From Candidatus Moraniibacteriota bacterium (GTDB lineage: Bacteria > Patescibacteriota > Minisyncoccia > Moranbacterales > UBA9337): 18,758 bases of DNA. Position numbers and translations under genes: made by a program. The notes beneath the pieces were generated by a model. It was not told the DNA's origin, made no database searches, and saw nothing but the letters and a program-made list of their open reading frames with translations. The DNA lies in the NCBI GenBank assembly GCA_003510795.1, contig DOKP01000044.1, positions 1 to 18,758 on the forward strand, given 5' to 3'. Shown here piece by piece: positions 6,797 to 14,397 of this stretch (its first letter is position 1; each line of letters begins with the position of its first letter).

Positions 6797-9613
6797 ATGG
6801 ACGCATTATTTTCTTTTTTAAATCATTTTAATTATCTTTTGCTTTTTTATATCCCCATCGGCATCATTGGATTTTGGCGCTGGAGTGTTTGGATTATTCG
6901 AAAAATAATTTCTCTTTTTTATCGTCCGCCCCAGGGAGATTATCAAACCACTCTTTCCATCATTACTCCGGTTTATAATGAAGATCCGGGAATGTTTCAA
7001 CTGGCCTTGCAGTCTTGGAAAATCAACCAGCCGGATGAAATTATTGCTGTGATTGACTATACAGACAAAAGTTCAATTGAAATTTTCAAAGAATTTTCAA
7101 AGAATTTTTCCGGTGCCAAATTAATCGCCACCAAAAAACCTGGCAAGCGCCCCGCCCTAGCCGATGGCGCTCGCGTAGCCACAAGTGAAATTATCGCCTT
7201 TGTTGATAGCGACACTATCTGGAGCCCGGATATTAAAGACAGGCTATTGGGCCCTTTTGCCGACACTGAAGTTGGCGGACTGGTAACCAGGCAAGATATT
7301 TTAAAGCCCGATACTCTGGCGCGAAAATTATTTAAAATTCTTTTAGACGACCGCTATCTGTTTGAATATCCTTTTCTCGCTACCGTAAGCGACGCCATGC
7401 TTTGTATCTCTGGACGAACTGCCGTCTATCGCCGAATCGCGATCATTAATGAATTAAAAAAACTCGAAAATGAAAAGTTTTGGGGCAAAAAAATGATTAG
7501 TGGCGATGATAAATCCCTTACCAATTTTATTCACGCCAAGGGCTGGAAAACTCGCTATCTAAAAAACGTTACAGTTTACACCAATGGCACACCAGACATC
7601 GTCAGCTACCTCAAACAAAAAATACGCTGGACCAGAAACGGTTTGCGTTCTGATTCCCGGGTTTTATTAAGTGGCTGGCTTTGGAAAAATCATAAAATAT
7701 TAGCTCTTCACATGCTGGACAAATTAGTTTCGCCCGTAACGCTTCTGATTGGCCTTTCTTATTTCACAATCTCGCTTTATTTCGGCCACTGGCAAATCGC
7801 TCTTATTATTGCCATTTGGTGGATGTTGAGCCGCATCATAAAAATATTTCCCCACCTCAGAGAAAAGCCTGCTGACATTTTTATCTTGCCACTCTACATC
7901 ATTACTACTTTTGCCATCGCCGTAATTAAAATTTATGCCTTAGTCACCATCGATAAACAAAGCTGGATTACTCGCTGGGATAGAAGCCGTTTAAAAAGTT
8001 TTACTTTTTTAGAAAACTTCGCAACTTACATAGCAACTTTTTCTATGGTTTTTGGAATATTTTTCATTATTTTTTCTTACAAAAACACCACCTTAAAAAT
8101 GGTTTCACCCCAAGAGTTAGAGGCATCAACACTTCAAAGAAATAATCTTAAAAATAAAAATAAACTTCCTTCAATTTTTACACCAGAAAAACCGCGCCCC
8201 GCTAGCGCTGAATTAGAAAGCCAAGGAATCGAACTTGCCAAGGAAAATCAATCCGATCCTTACGGCTATTACATCTCAAAAATCGACGAAACTTTGCCTT
8301 TATTAGAAAAAAGATTTAATTTAATCTCAACGGGGAAAATTTTAAACGCCGATACAAAAGCGCCCATTCCAAGATTCACAATTCTTAGCCCCGGCACAAA
8401 AGTTGCTATTGCCATAAAAGATTTGCACAGTCCCATCAGTCTTAATTTATTAAACGTTTTTGCCAAGCCCATAAACGTTACCTATGATGCGCCTAGCAAC
8501 ACAATTTTTGTAAAACAGGGAGGAAGTGTCGCGACACTCGGCAGAATAAATCGCGCCCTCGCTCTGGAAAATAAACATCTTCTCCAGCAGCTATCTCCGG
8601 GAGAATGGATTTTGCGGGCCAATCTTTATATCGGCAAAGATGTAACTTTAATCTTAAATAGTCCTGAGACAAATTATTTAAAATTAAAAAGCAACCGCGA
8701 TGATTTTGTCTGGCTTCGCTCCGAAACTGGCAACATGCTTTTTTCCAAAACAAAAATTACCTCTTGGGACGAGCAAAACAACACGCCTGATTTTAATTAT
8801 GCAAATGGCCGAGCTTACATCACTGCCAAAAACAGCGGGCGCATGGACATCCTTAATTCAGAGCTTGCTTACCTCGGCTATGCCGGACTGCCCAAGCGCG
8901 GCGGACCGTTTGGCGGTTCCTATGGAGTTTCTTGGAAAATCAAAAGCCAAGGATTGCATGACCGCTTGCTCACTGGCGTAGTAACCGGCAGCAAATTTCA
9001 CAATAACTATTTTGGAGCTTATACTTTCGGCGTAACAGGAATAGTTTTTTCAAAAAACGAATTTTATGACAACATCGAATACGGCCTAGATCCACACGAT
9101 GATTCTAATAATTTATTAATTGAAAATAATCTCGCTTATCAAAATGGCAATCATGGAATAATTCTTTCCAAGCGTTGTTTCGATAATACCATCGTTGGCA
9201 ATATCTCTTACAATAACCGTTTGCATGGCATAATGTTAGATCGTAGCTCCAATAATAATTTAGTCCAAAAAAACACAATCTACGGCAATGTGGATGGCAT
9301 TGCAATCTATCAGTCCAATAGAAATATTATTTTGGATAATGACATCCATAACAATATCCGTGGCATCCGGTTGAATGAGGGCGCCCAGGAAAATTTCTTA
9401 AAAAATAATTCTATCACTAAAAACAGCAATGGTTTCTATGTTTATGATCGAGCCGAGAAAAATATTTTGACAAATAATTCTGTTTTGGATAATAAAATTG
9501 GAATTACGTTAAAAAATGCCAATCAAAATATCTTCTTTGATAATTTCAAGACTCTTGAAAATACCAAGGATGGCGTTATAGCAAAAGATGCTTATGAAAA
9601 CAATATTCAGTAA
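6797..9613 (+). CDS. Fusion of a GT2 processive synthase (Alg8/HAS-like) with an AlgG-like mannuronan C5-epimerase beta-helix
   Basis: A 938-residue two-part enzyme. Residues 1-45 form a membrane entry. Residues 50-300 are a family-2 glycosyltransferase: LSIITPVYNE (53-62), D87, the DxD motif VDSD (D137, D139), the acceptor motif GDD at 236-238, and QKIRW at 274-278 (the Q/RxxRW of processive synthases). Several membrane helices follow (about 310-430), like those of Alg8 and hyaluronan synthase. From about 460 the chain should lie outside the membrane. Residues 680-930 are a right-handed beta-helix with CASH/NosD-type repeats, including YGLDPHD (D765, P766, H767, D768), the DPHD motif of AlgG epimerases, plus the AlgG-like GIILS and GIMLDRSSNNNLV repeats. 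In Pseudomonas, Alg8 and AlgG are separate proteins. Inferred role: polymerising and then epimerising a polyuronate. The exact polymer is not proven. Confidence 0.88.
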   Translation: MDALFSFLNHFNYLLLFYIPIGIIGFWRWSVWIIRKIISLFYRPPQGDYQTTLSIITPVYNEDPGMFQLALQSWKINQPDEIIAVIDYTDKSSIEIFKEFSKNFSGAKLIATKKPGKRPALADGARVATSEIIAFVDSDTIWSPDIKDRLLGPFADTEVGGLVTRQDILKPDTLARKLFKILLDDRYLFEYPFLATVSDAMLCISGRTAVYRRIAIINELKKLENEKFWGKKMISGDDKSLTNFIHAKGWKTRYLKNVTVYTNGTPDIVSYLKQKIRWTRNGLRSDSRVLLSGWLWKNHKILALHMLDKLVSPVTLLIGLSYFTISLYFGHWQIALIIAIWWMLSRIIKIFPHLREKPADIFILPLYIITTFAIAVIKIYALVTIDKQSWITRWDRSRLKSFTFLENFATYIATFSMVFGIFFIIFSYKNTTLKMVSPQELEASTLQRNNLKNKNKLPSIFTPEKPRPASAELESQGIELAKENQSDPYGYYISKIDETLPLLEKRFNLISTGKILNADTKAPIPRFTILSPGTKVAIAIKDLHSPISLNLLNVFAKPINVTYDAPSNTIFVKQGGSVATLGRINRALALENKHLLQQLSPGEWILRANLYIGKDVTLILNSPETNYLKLKSNRDDFVWLRSETGNMLFSKTKITSWDEQNNTPDFNYANGRAYITAKNSGRMDILNSELAYLGYAGLPKRGGPFGGSYGVSWKIKSQGLHDRLLTGVVTGSKFHNNYFGAYTFGVTGIVFSKNEFYDNIEYGLDPHDDSNNLLIENNLAYQNGNHGIILSKRCFDNTIVGNISYNNRLHGIMLDRSSNNNLVQKNTIYGNVDGIAIYQSNRNIILDNDIHNNIRGIRLNEGAQENFLKNNSITKNSNGFYVYDRAEKNILTNNSVLDNKIGITLKNANQNIFFDNFKTLENTKDGVIAKDAYENNIQ

Positions 9614-10913
9614 GAAAATTTACACCCAGCTGTTCCTCTCTTTTTTGATTGTGCTAATTTTTGCCGTTATTGGTGTCCTGATTCTCAGAAAAACTCAACA
9701 ATTGGAAAAAGAACGTTTTTTCGCTGGAGAACTTCAAATCGATACCGTTTCAGATTCGCGCGCGCTGGGTTATTCTGGCCAAAGAAAGCTTGTTCAAGAC
9801 AGCGCGGGAAATATTTTTGTCGGCTACAGAAAAGACTATCAAAAAAATGCAGAAATCTTTATCGCGAAAATTTCCCAAACCCTATCTGATTGGCGCATCT
9901 CCGGCACCGAAAAACCAATCGTCTCCATTGAAAGAAATAATGACCAACGCGTCCCCTCCTTGGCAATTGATGCGAAAAATACTTTGCATGTTGTCTGGTA
10001 CGGTTCCGACACGGAAAACAAAAAAAATAATCGCCAGATAAAATATTCCCGCAAATCTTCAGACGCTGAAAATTGGGAAAGCTGGCGCAACATCGCTCAT
10101 GTCAGTGGCTATGAAAATGATGAACTTTGGCAAGAGCATCCGATGCTTTTAGCTGGAAAAGACGATATGCTCTATGTCGCTTGGGAGGGGAAAGATGAGG
10201 AAAATGAAAAACAGCAGATCAAATTTAGCAAATCAAATACTGGCGGATCAGTCTGGACAAAATGGGAAAATATTTCTCCATCAAAAAATAATACCCAATC
10301 GCGGCCTGTTTTAGTTGAAGATAAAGATGGAAAACTTTATTTATTTGCTTATTCATCTTTGGGAAATGAAGACAATTTGCAACAGATTCAATACATAGTT
10401 TCTTCAGATCAGGGAGAAACTTGGACCGCTTGGCAAGTAATCTCTGATTCCTTTTTTGACTCCAGGCACATTAGTGTGACTGTTGATAAGCTGGGAAAAA
10501 TACATGTTGTCTGGAGAGCTCAATCAATGATTAATGGACCAAGCCAAATAATTTACCGCAATTTTTATGATGACCGCTGGTCCGAAATTGAAATCGTTTC
10601 TCCTTCAGAAAAATACCAATTTTTTCCCAATATTGGCACCAATCAATCTGGCGCAATTTATGTTTCTTGGATGGAAAGCCCGGATCCAGCCGAATTTCCC
10701 CGAGAAAATCCAACTGGCAGTCTGGGATTAATTTCTTTTTTGAAAAAAGAAAAGTTTCAACCTCCATTCAAAATTTCCGAAAAAAATAATATTCTTTATC
10801 CCAATCTAAGCGAAAAAATTAACCTTGATAAATTTGTTCCGGTTTTTTATGCCCAACAACTAAACGAAAAAGAACTTAACTTAAAACTTAAATTTTTCGA
10901 CAGTAGCAAATAA
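9588..10913 (+). CDS. Membrane-anchored beta-propeller with Asp-box (BNR) repeats
   Basis: A 441-residue protein with a single N-terminal membrane helix (about 14-33, LFLSFLIVLIFAVIGVLIL) and an extracellular domain. Four similar blades can be lined up: IKYSRKSSDAENWESW (151-166), IKFSKSNTGGSVWTKW (211-226), IQYIVSSDQGETWTAW (267-282) and IIYRNFYDDRW (321-331). The third has a perfect Asp-box, SSDQGETW (272-279). Between them are LHVVWYG, LYVAWEG, IHVVWR and IYVSWME strands. This is a sialidase-like six- or seven-bladed propeller. I do not see the sialidase arginine triad clearly, so an enzyme activity is uncertain; binding or guiding the polysaccharide is an alternative. The gene begins inside the end of the synthase/epimerase gene (overlap of 26 bp, or 20 bp if the second ATG at 9594 is used), so the products are probably made together. 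Confidence 0.85.
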   Translation: MLMKTIFSKKIYTQLFLSFLIVLIFAVIGVLILRKTQQLEKERFFAGELQIDTVSDSRALGYSGQRKLVQDSAGNIFVGYRKDYQKNAEIFIAKISQTLSDWRISGTEKPIVSIERNNDQRVPSLAIDAKNTLHVVWYGSDTENKKNNRQIKYSRKSSDAENWESWRNIAHVSGYENDELWQEHPMLLAGKDDMLYVAWEGKDEENEKQQIKFSKSNTGGSVWTKWENISPSKNNTQSRPVLVEDKDGKLYLFAYSSLGNEDNLQQIQYIVSSDQGETWTAWQVISDSFFDSRHISVTVDKLGKIHVVWRAQSMINGPSQIIYRNFYDDRWSEIEIVSPSEKYQFFPNIGTNQSGAIYVSWMESPDPAEFPRENPTGSLGLISFLKKEKFQPPFKISEKNNILYPNLSEKINLDKFVPVFYAQQLNEKELNLKLKFFDSSK

Positions 10914-10952
10914 TATTCAAACACGCAAACTCTAAATCAGATTATTTTAGGG

Positions 10953-12179
10953 TTATGAACTACACTTTACAATAGGATCGAATTTTTTGGAAAAATCACC
11001 CACGCAGATTCCCTTGCCACAATTTGTAACCGTATTTCCGCAGATTGTTTGCGGAGAACGCATAACTTTTACACCGCCATTTTTATTGTCATAAATATTA
11101 TTAGCGCTCACAATATTATTTATTCCATCGCTCTTTTCATCCCCGCCTAAGCGCACTCCTGCTCCCAAACAGCCAAAGATTTGGTTGTTGCGAAAAATAT
11201 TGCCACTGCCACGCGCATCCAAGCCGGCCGATTCAGTATCTTTCTGCCCGGTACATTTATTTCTCTCCACAATATTCCCCGAAGAAGATTCTTTAATATC
11301 GACACATTCATTACCCTGCGTATCAATCACATTATCATGGATCCAATTCTCGTTGGATTGGTCTGGATCAGCCGTCGGATTTTTTCCATCTTTCCGCTGT
11401 TCTGGAGCTGTCCCAATATAAACTCCTTCTCCATTTTTTCCGCCACCATCAAATTTAAAATCAACCACTCCGCAATTAGTGATTACATTATTAACAATTT
11501 CGTTTTTGGTCGCAAAGTAACGCAAACGGATGCATTCTCCGCCCGCGTTTTTAATGCTCATATTTTTAATTTTAAGGCCACTTACTCCATTCTTATTTTC
11601 CTTTCCAAGAGCATATATTAATTTATCTCGATAACTCTCCGCTTTTTTGGCTGAGTCAAAAAAACCATCAACAGTAAACCCGTCCAAAATAATGTAATCA
11701 TGATTAATTTCGATTACTCGTCCTTTTCCTCCGCCCTTCACAATAGACTCCGCCGTCCCCTTGATTATAATGGGAGCATCGATATTGCCATTGCGTTTGG
11801 AAACAAAGTCTTGCAGATATGTTCCTTTGGTTAGATTTATTGTCTCGCCTGACTGAGCCAGATCAATAGCTTTTTGTATCGATTTAAAAGCTTTGACTTC
11901 AGACAACCCATCGGCGCTATCGCTACCAGATGGACTGACATAATAATTTACTGCCACGACATCGGGAGTGGCATCTGTTGCCTCTTTTCTGACACTCTCT
12001 TCGGAAATAGCTTGATACTCCAGAGGCTTATCCTCCACTACAGCCATCTCTCCGGATGCAGGTTCTCCACTAACAGCTTGCACTGGCGTATTGTTTTTTG
12101 CTGAGAAAAAATAATACAATAAAAAAAATAACCCAATAATAAAAAGAGTTATCGAAACAAAACCAAATAATTTTTTCAT
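10953..12179 (-). CDS. Anchored right-handed parallel beta-helix protein, candidate polysaccharide lyase
   Basis: A 408-residue protein with an N-terminal signal anchor (KKLFGFVSITLFIIGLFFLLYYFF, 2-25) and a Ser/Ala/Glu-rich linker to about 75. The beta-helix begins with YYVSPSGSDSADGLSEVKAF, the typical opening of DUF1565/PL6-like helices, followed by SIQKAIDLAQSGETINLTKGTY. Repeats run to the C-terminus. The stretch CVDIKESSSGNIVERN (K296) followed by LDARGSGNIFRN (R323) resembles the Lys and Arg face of PL6 polysaccharide lyases, but I cannot verify catalytic identity. Six or more Cys lie in the helix, some possibly in disulfides, which fits an extracellular site. The gene converges on the polysaccharide operon with 39 bp between the stops. 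Inferred role: trimming, lysis or modification of the polymer made next door. Confidence 0.8.
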   Translation of the reverse strand: MKKLFGFVSITLFIIGLFFLLYYFFSAKNNTPVQAVSGEPASGEMAVVEDKPLEYQAISEESVRKEATDATPDVVAVNYYVSPSGSDSADGLSEVKAFKSIQKAIDLAQSGETINLTKGTYLQDFVSKRNGNIDAPIIIKGTAESIVKGGGKGRVIEINHDYIILDGFTVDGFFDSAKKAESYRDKLIYALGKENKNGVSGLKIKNMSIKNAGGECIRLRYFATKNEIVNNVITNCGVVDFKFDGGGKNGEGVYIGTAPEQRKDGKNPTADPDQSNENWIHDNVIDTQGNECVDIKESSSGNIVERNKCTGQKDTESAGLDARGSGNIFRNNQIFGCLGAGVRLGGDEKSDGINNIVSANNIYDNKNGGVKVMRSPQTICGNTVTNCGKGICVGDFSKKFDPIVKCSS

Positions 12180-12208
12180 ATTTATTTAGCGGAGAAATAT
12201 TTAATTTT

Positions 12209-12236
12209 CTTGCGCGATCTCCTTATTTCGAGCAAG
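12209..12236. repeat. Hairpin in the leader of the beta-helix gene
   Basis: CTTGC (12209-12213) and GCAAG (12232-12236) flank a longer loop, with CG/CG possibly extending the stem past a mismatch. It lies between the predicted transcription start (near 12239) and the ATG at 12179. It may fold in the mRNA leader. The short stem makes this tentative. Confidence 0.3.
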
Positions 12237-12245
12237 GTGATAGTA

Positions 12246-12274
12246 ATTATACGCTACAAATAGAAATGCGTCAA
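12246..12274 (-). promoter_or_regulatory. Strong promoter of the beta-helix gene
   Basis: On the minus strand, TTGACG (12274-12269), 17 nt, and the perfect -10 TATAAT (12251-12246). It predicts a leader of about 60 nt. Confidence 0.75.
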
Positions 12275-12305
12275 TTAAAAAAATCTTACATAAATAAATC
12301 CTACA

Positions 12306-12361
12306 TTGCCATGATCATATTGTATTGATACAATTATCATAAAGAAGCTATAAACATTATA
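12306..12361 (+). repeat. Promoter block, copy 1 (56-bp repeat, palindrome over -35)
   Basis: This block matches 16147-16202 at 51 of 56 positions, and all five differences are transitions. It contains the 16-bp palindrome ATTGTATTGATACAAT (12319-12334; arms ATTGTAT/ATACAAT). The promoter is TTGATA (12325-12330), 18 nt, TATAAA (12349-12354), so the palindrome covers the -35. It ends 9 nt before the ATG at 12371, near the predicted transcription start. Confidence 0.85.
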
Positions 12362-12370
12362 AATTTAGCT

Positions 12371-12559
12371 ATGACAAAATGCATAATTTGCAACAAGGAA
12401 GCGGAAACAAAAACAAAGTCGATTCTCAGAATATTAAAATCAATTAAAACTTCTTCAGGAGGAATATTGGGAAATAGAAATTACTTGGAAATGATTTACA
12501 GCCAAACAAATAAAGATGGAAAATGGAATTGGATGTTTAGCAGTTTTGGAGAAAATTAG
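12371..12559 (+). CDS. Small hypothetical protein with N-terminal CxxC
   Basis: A 62-residue protein starting MTKCIICNKEAETKTK. The C4-x2-C7 pair followed by K/E resembles half a zinc knuckle. No second Cys pair is present, so zinc binding would need a partner or another ligand. The middle is basic and the C-terminus is aromatic (WNWMFSSFGEN). It is the first gene after promoter block copy 1, without a Shine-Dalgarno site, and 42 bp before the next gene. I do not recognise it, and a gene this short could be a truncated form of a longer protein. Confidence 0.6.
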   Translation: MTKCIICNKEAETKTKSILRILKSIKTSSGGILGNRNYLEMIYSQTNKDGKWNWMFSSFGEN

Positions 12560-12601
12560 AATATTATCATTATAAGTTTTATATAAAATATAACAATAAT
12601 T

Positions 12602-12880
12602 ATGTATCAAAGACCATGCACAATAAAAGAAATTAGAAGGAATTACCCAGATAAAGCTGAAGAATTATTGAATGATCCGATTCATTGTTGGCGTGCAGAA
12701 ACAGGGATAGAATTGATACATAAAGAACCGACTCTCAAAGAGCAGAAAAGAATCTGGGAGAATTGGAACGAGATGACTGATGAAATGAAAAAGGAGAGTG
12801 ATTCGAAGTGTATAGAGTTTTTTGGTAAAGATAATATCTCGCATAATAAGGAAATTATGCTAGATTGGAAAGAAATTTAA
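12602..12880 (+). CDS. Hypothetical protein (92 aa)
   Basis: Not recognised. It is charged, with many Trp, Glu and Lys residues, no signal peptide and no membrane helix. The middle (PTLKEQKRIWENWNEMTDEMKKESD) should form a helix. It lies in the same direction as its neighbours: 42 bp after the small CxxC gene and 41 bp before the likely start of the next gene. No Shine-Dalgarno site is seen before the ATG. Probably co-transcribed from the promoter block at 12306-12361. Confidence 0.65.
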   Translation: MYQRPCTIKEIRRNYPDKAEELLNDPIHCWRAETGIELIHKEPTLKEQKRIWENWNEMTDEMKKESDSKCIEFFGKDNISHNKEIMLDWKEI

Positions 12881-12921
12881 GAAGTATTGTAACAAATAAA
12901 TTAATTTTGTATTTAAATTTT

Positions 12922-13815
12922 ATGCACTTATCGGAAAACGACATTCATCTTTTTTACAAACTTCATCCGGCATTGTTATTTTATGTCAACAAAAGGCTGG
13001 GCATTTTGACAGACAACATTAAAACGCCTGATGAATTGAGACAGATTAATGTAGAAAAAATACTAAAGGTTCGAAACAAATTATTTGAAAACATTCAGCT
13101 AATTGATGATTTTGCGAAAGAAAATCCGTTTGGATTTTCCCAGGAAGAGCTAGAGATTGTTTCCAGTTGGAAACAATATGTGAGAGGAAAATTTTTTATC
13201 ATCAAATATTTAAAAAATTACGCTGTATTTTTGAACGACAAAAAGCCGCCTAAAGCTTATGGCGTTAAAGCGCTAGTCAGTTCTTTTGAAGATACTATAG
13301 GAGATTATTTCCCTATTATGGTTGACGCTATACTTCTGCCTTTTAAGAAGTGCCTGACTTATGATGGATTTCTTCTTTCTAAAAATATATCTTTTGGCAG
13401 AGGAATTAGGCTTGATCTTAACGAAGAGTTTAAAATAGCCGAAGCTCAATTCGGAATCATTGAATCTCTATCTGGCATTGAGCAACCGAAACAAGATACA
13501 GACGAAGAAAAGCTAAGGCGTTATTTAAAAACTGATGCGAGCCGCCAGCACTTTTCTAAGGAGATATTTGAACTTATTAGGAAAAATCATAAGCTGGAAA
13601 TTATTTATCATCAGGAAGGAGGAAAAAAATATGTTCGTTCATACAAAAAGGATTTGCGCGATATCGGAATTTTGAACGGATGGTTTGGAATTCTTCAGGG
13701 GATATTAATTGTAAGCGGAAGCACAGAAGAAGATGTAGCCAAGACAATTAAAAAAATTGTTCCATTAAAGAGACAAGATCTTGTGTTTATATTTCAAATT
13801 AAAAACGGGAAGTAA
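12922..13815 (+). CDS. Hypothetical protein (297 aa), starts MHLSENDIHLFYKLHP
   Basis: I do not know a function. The frame is open upstream to a TTG at 12865 inside the previous gene, but the ATG at 12922 begins a sequence that looks like the true N-terminus (LSENDIHLFYKLHPALLFYVNKRL), so I place the start there. The N-terminal two thirds look helical. The C-terminal part, from about residue 200 (RRYLKTDASRQHFSKEIFELIRKNHKLEIIYH), looks like a separate small domain of mixed strands and helices. There is no membrane helix or catalytic motif I can name. It lies 35 bp before the calcium-binding-like gene. Similar openings (LFFKLxxxLLFYVN) occur, as I recall, in uncharacterised bacterial proteins linked to SEC-C proteins; this is from memory and should be checked. 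Confidence 0.75.
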   Translation: MHLSENDIHLFYKLHPALLFYVNKRLGILTDNIKTPDELRQINVEKILKVRNKLFENIQLIDDFAKENPFGFSQEELEIVSSWKQYVRGKFFIIKYLKNYAVFLNDKKPPKAYGVKALVSSFEDTIGDYFPIMVDAILLPFKKCLTYDGFLLSKNISFGRGIRLDLNEEFKIAEAQFGIIESLSGIEQPKQDTDEEKLRRYLKTDASRQHFSKEIFELIRKNHKLEIIYHQEGGKKYVRSYKKDLRDIGILNGWFGILQGILIVSGSTEEDVAKTIKKIVPLKRQDLVFIFQIKNGK

Positions 13816-13850
13816 AAAAACTAATTTTTGGATGTGAGTAATAAAATCTT

Positions 13851-14216
13851 ATGGAAAATAAAAAAATCCAACAAACGAATAAGAGTCGTGAAAAAAGGAT
13901 TTATGACGAGATTATTGTTGACTGTTATGATGAGATAGAACAAATGATGGGCTGGTGGTATTATTTGGACAATACTTTGAAATTTCCCTTTACAGCCAAA
14001 TGCATCAAGACAAAAAACATATCTCCTTTAAAAATAGGCGAAACCGTAAAAGCAATTGGGATGGGTGCGCTTGAAGATTGCGAAAGCGATATGTTTGTCA
14101 TTATTGAATGGTGCGGACGCAAACTTGGTGTGCCGTTTGCGCAATTGGAGCCTGCCAAATCTCATACGCAAGCTGGGCAAGTCGCGGAAGATTGGCGCTA
14201 TTGGTCGAGACATTAA
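13851..14216 (+). CDS. CcbP-like calcium-binding protein family
   Basis: A 121-residue acidic-patterned protein. The core (YDEIIVDCYDEIEQMMGWWYYLDNTLKFPFTAKC, about residues 18-51) matches what I recall of the CcbP family of cyanobacterial calcium-binding proteins, in which a conserved acidic and aromatic pattern (VDxYxxxExxMGWYYYLxDxLxFPF) carries the calcium site. The ending AEDWRYW is also typical. In Anabaena, CcbP buffers calcium during heterocyst formation; that specific role cannot apply here. The strand-rich middle (IGETVKAIGM, MFVIIEWCGRKLGVPFAQLEP) fits a small beta-barrel. It is the last gene of the unknown operon. The family assignment comes from motif memory, not a search. Confidence 0.65.
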   Translation: MENKKIQQTNKSREKRIYDEIIVDCYDEIEQMMGWWYYLDNTLKFPFTAKCIKTKNISPLKIGETVKAIGMGALEDCESDMFVIIEWCGRKLGVPFAQLEPAKSHTQAGQVAEDWRYWSRH

Positions 14217-14248
14217 CCACTTAAATCTTAAATGCAATTTCTTTGTAA

Positions 14249-14270
14249 TCAAAAGGTGTTTCTCTTTTGA
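14249..14270 (+). terminator. Weak hairpin after the CcbP-like gene
   Basis: TCAAAAG (14249-14255) and CTTTTGA (14264-14270) form a 7-bp stem 33 bp after the stop. No T-run follows, so it may be only a 3' end stabiliser or chance. Confidence 0.25.
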
Positions 14271-14310
14271 AATGTAGTTTGGTAAAATAAAGCTATATGA
14301 AAAACATAAA

Positions 14311-14344
14311 AAAGAGTTATCACGATATATCGCAATAACTCTTT
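14311..14344 (-). terminator. Terminator of the helical-repeat protein gene
   Basis: AAAGAGTTAT (14311-14320) pairs with ATAACTCTTT (14335-14344). The loop region holds the self-complementary CGATATATCG. On the minus strand six T follow the stem. It is 54 bp past the stop at 14398. Confidence 0.8.
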
Positions 14345-14397
14345 AACTTCAAAACAAAACTACCTTTAATCCAAGAATAAAAAAACTGATACTTTTT

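Noticed and set aside
6797..9613. Plain hyaluronan synthase
   Set aside because: The GT2 half fits, but the fused beta-helix with DPHD points to an epimerase of the AlgG type, which hyaluronan synthases do not carry.
10928..10954. Bidirectional terminator between the propeller and beta-helix genes
   Set aside because: The stem (AACTCTAAA with TTTAGGGTT) has a mismatch, overlaps the stop codon and lacks a T-run on either side.
11181..11621. 146-residue plus-strand ORF
   Set aside because: It lies wholly antisense to the well-supported beta-helix gene and has no domain, Shine-Dalgarno site or promoter.
12865..12921. Extended N-terminus of the 297-residue protein from a TTG codon
   Set aside because: The start would lie inside the previous gene and the added residues do not look conserved in type; the ATG at 12922 begins a convincing N-terminus.
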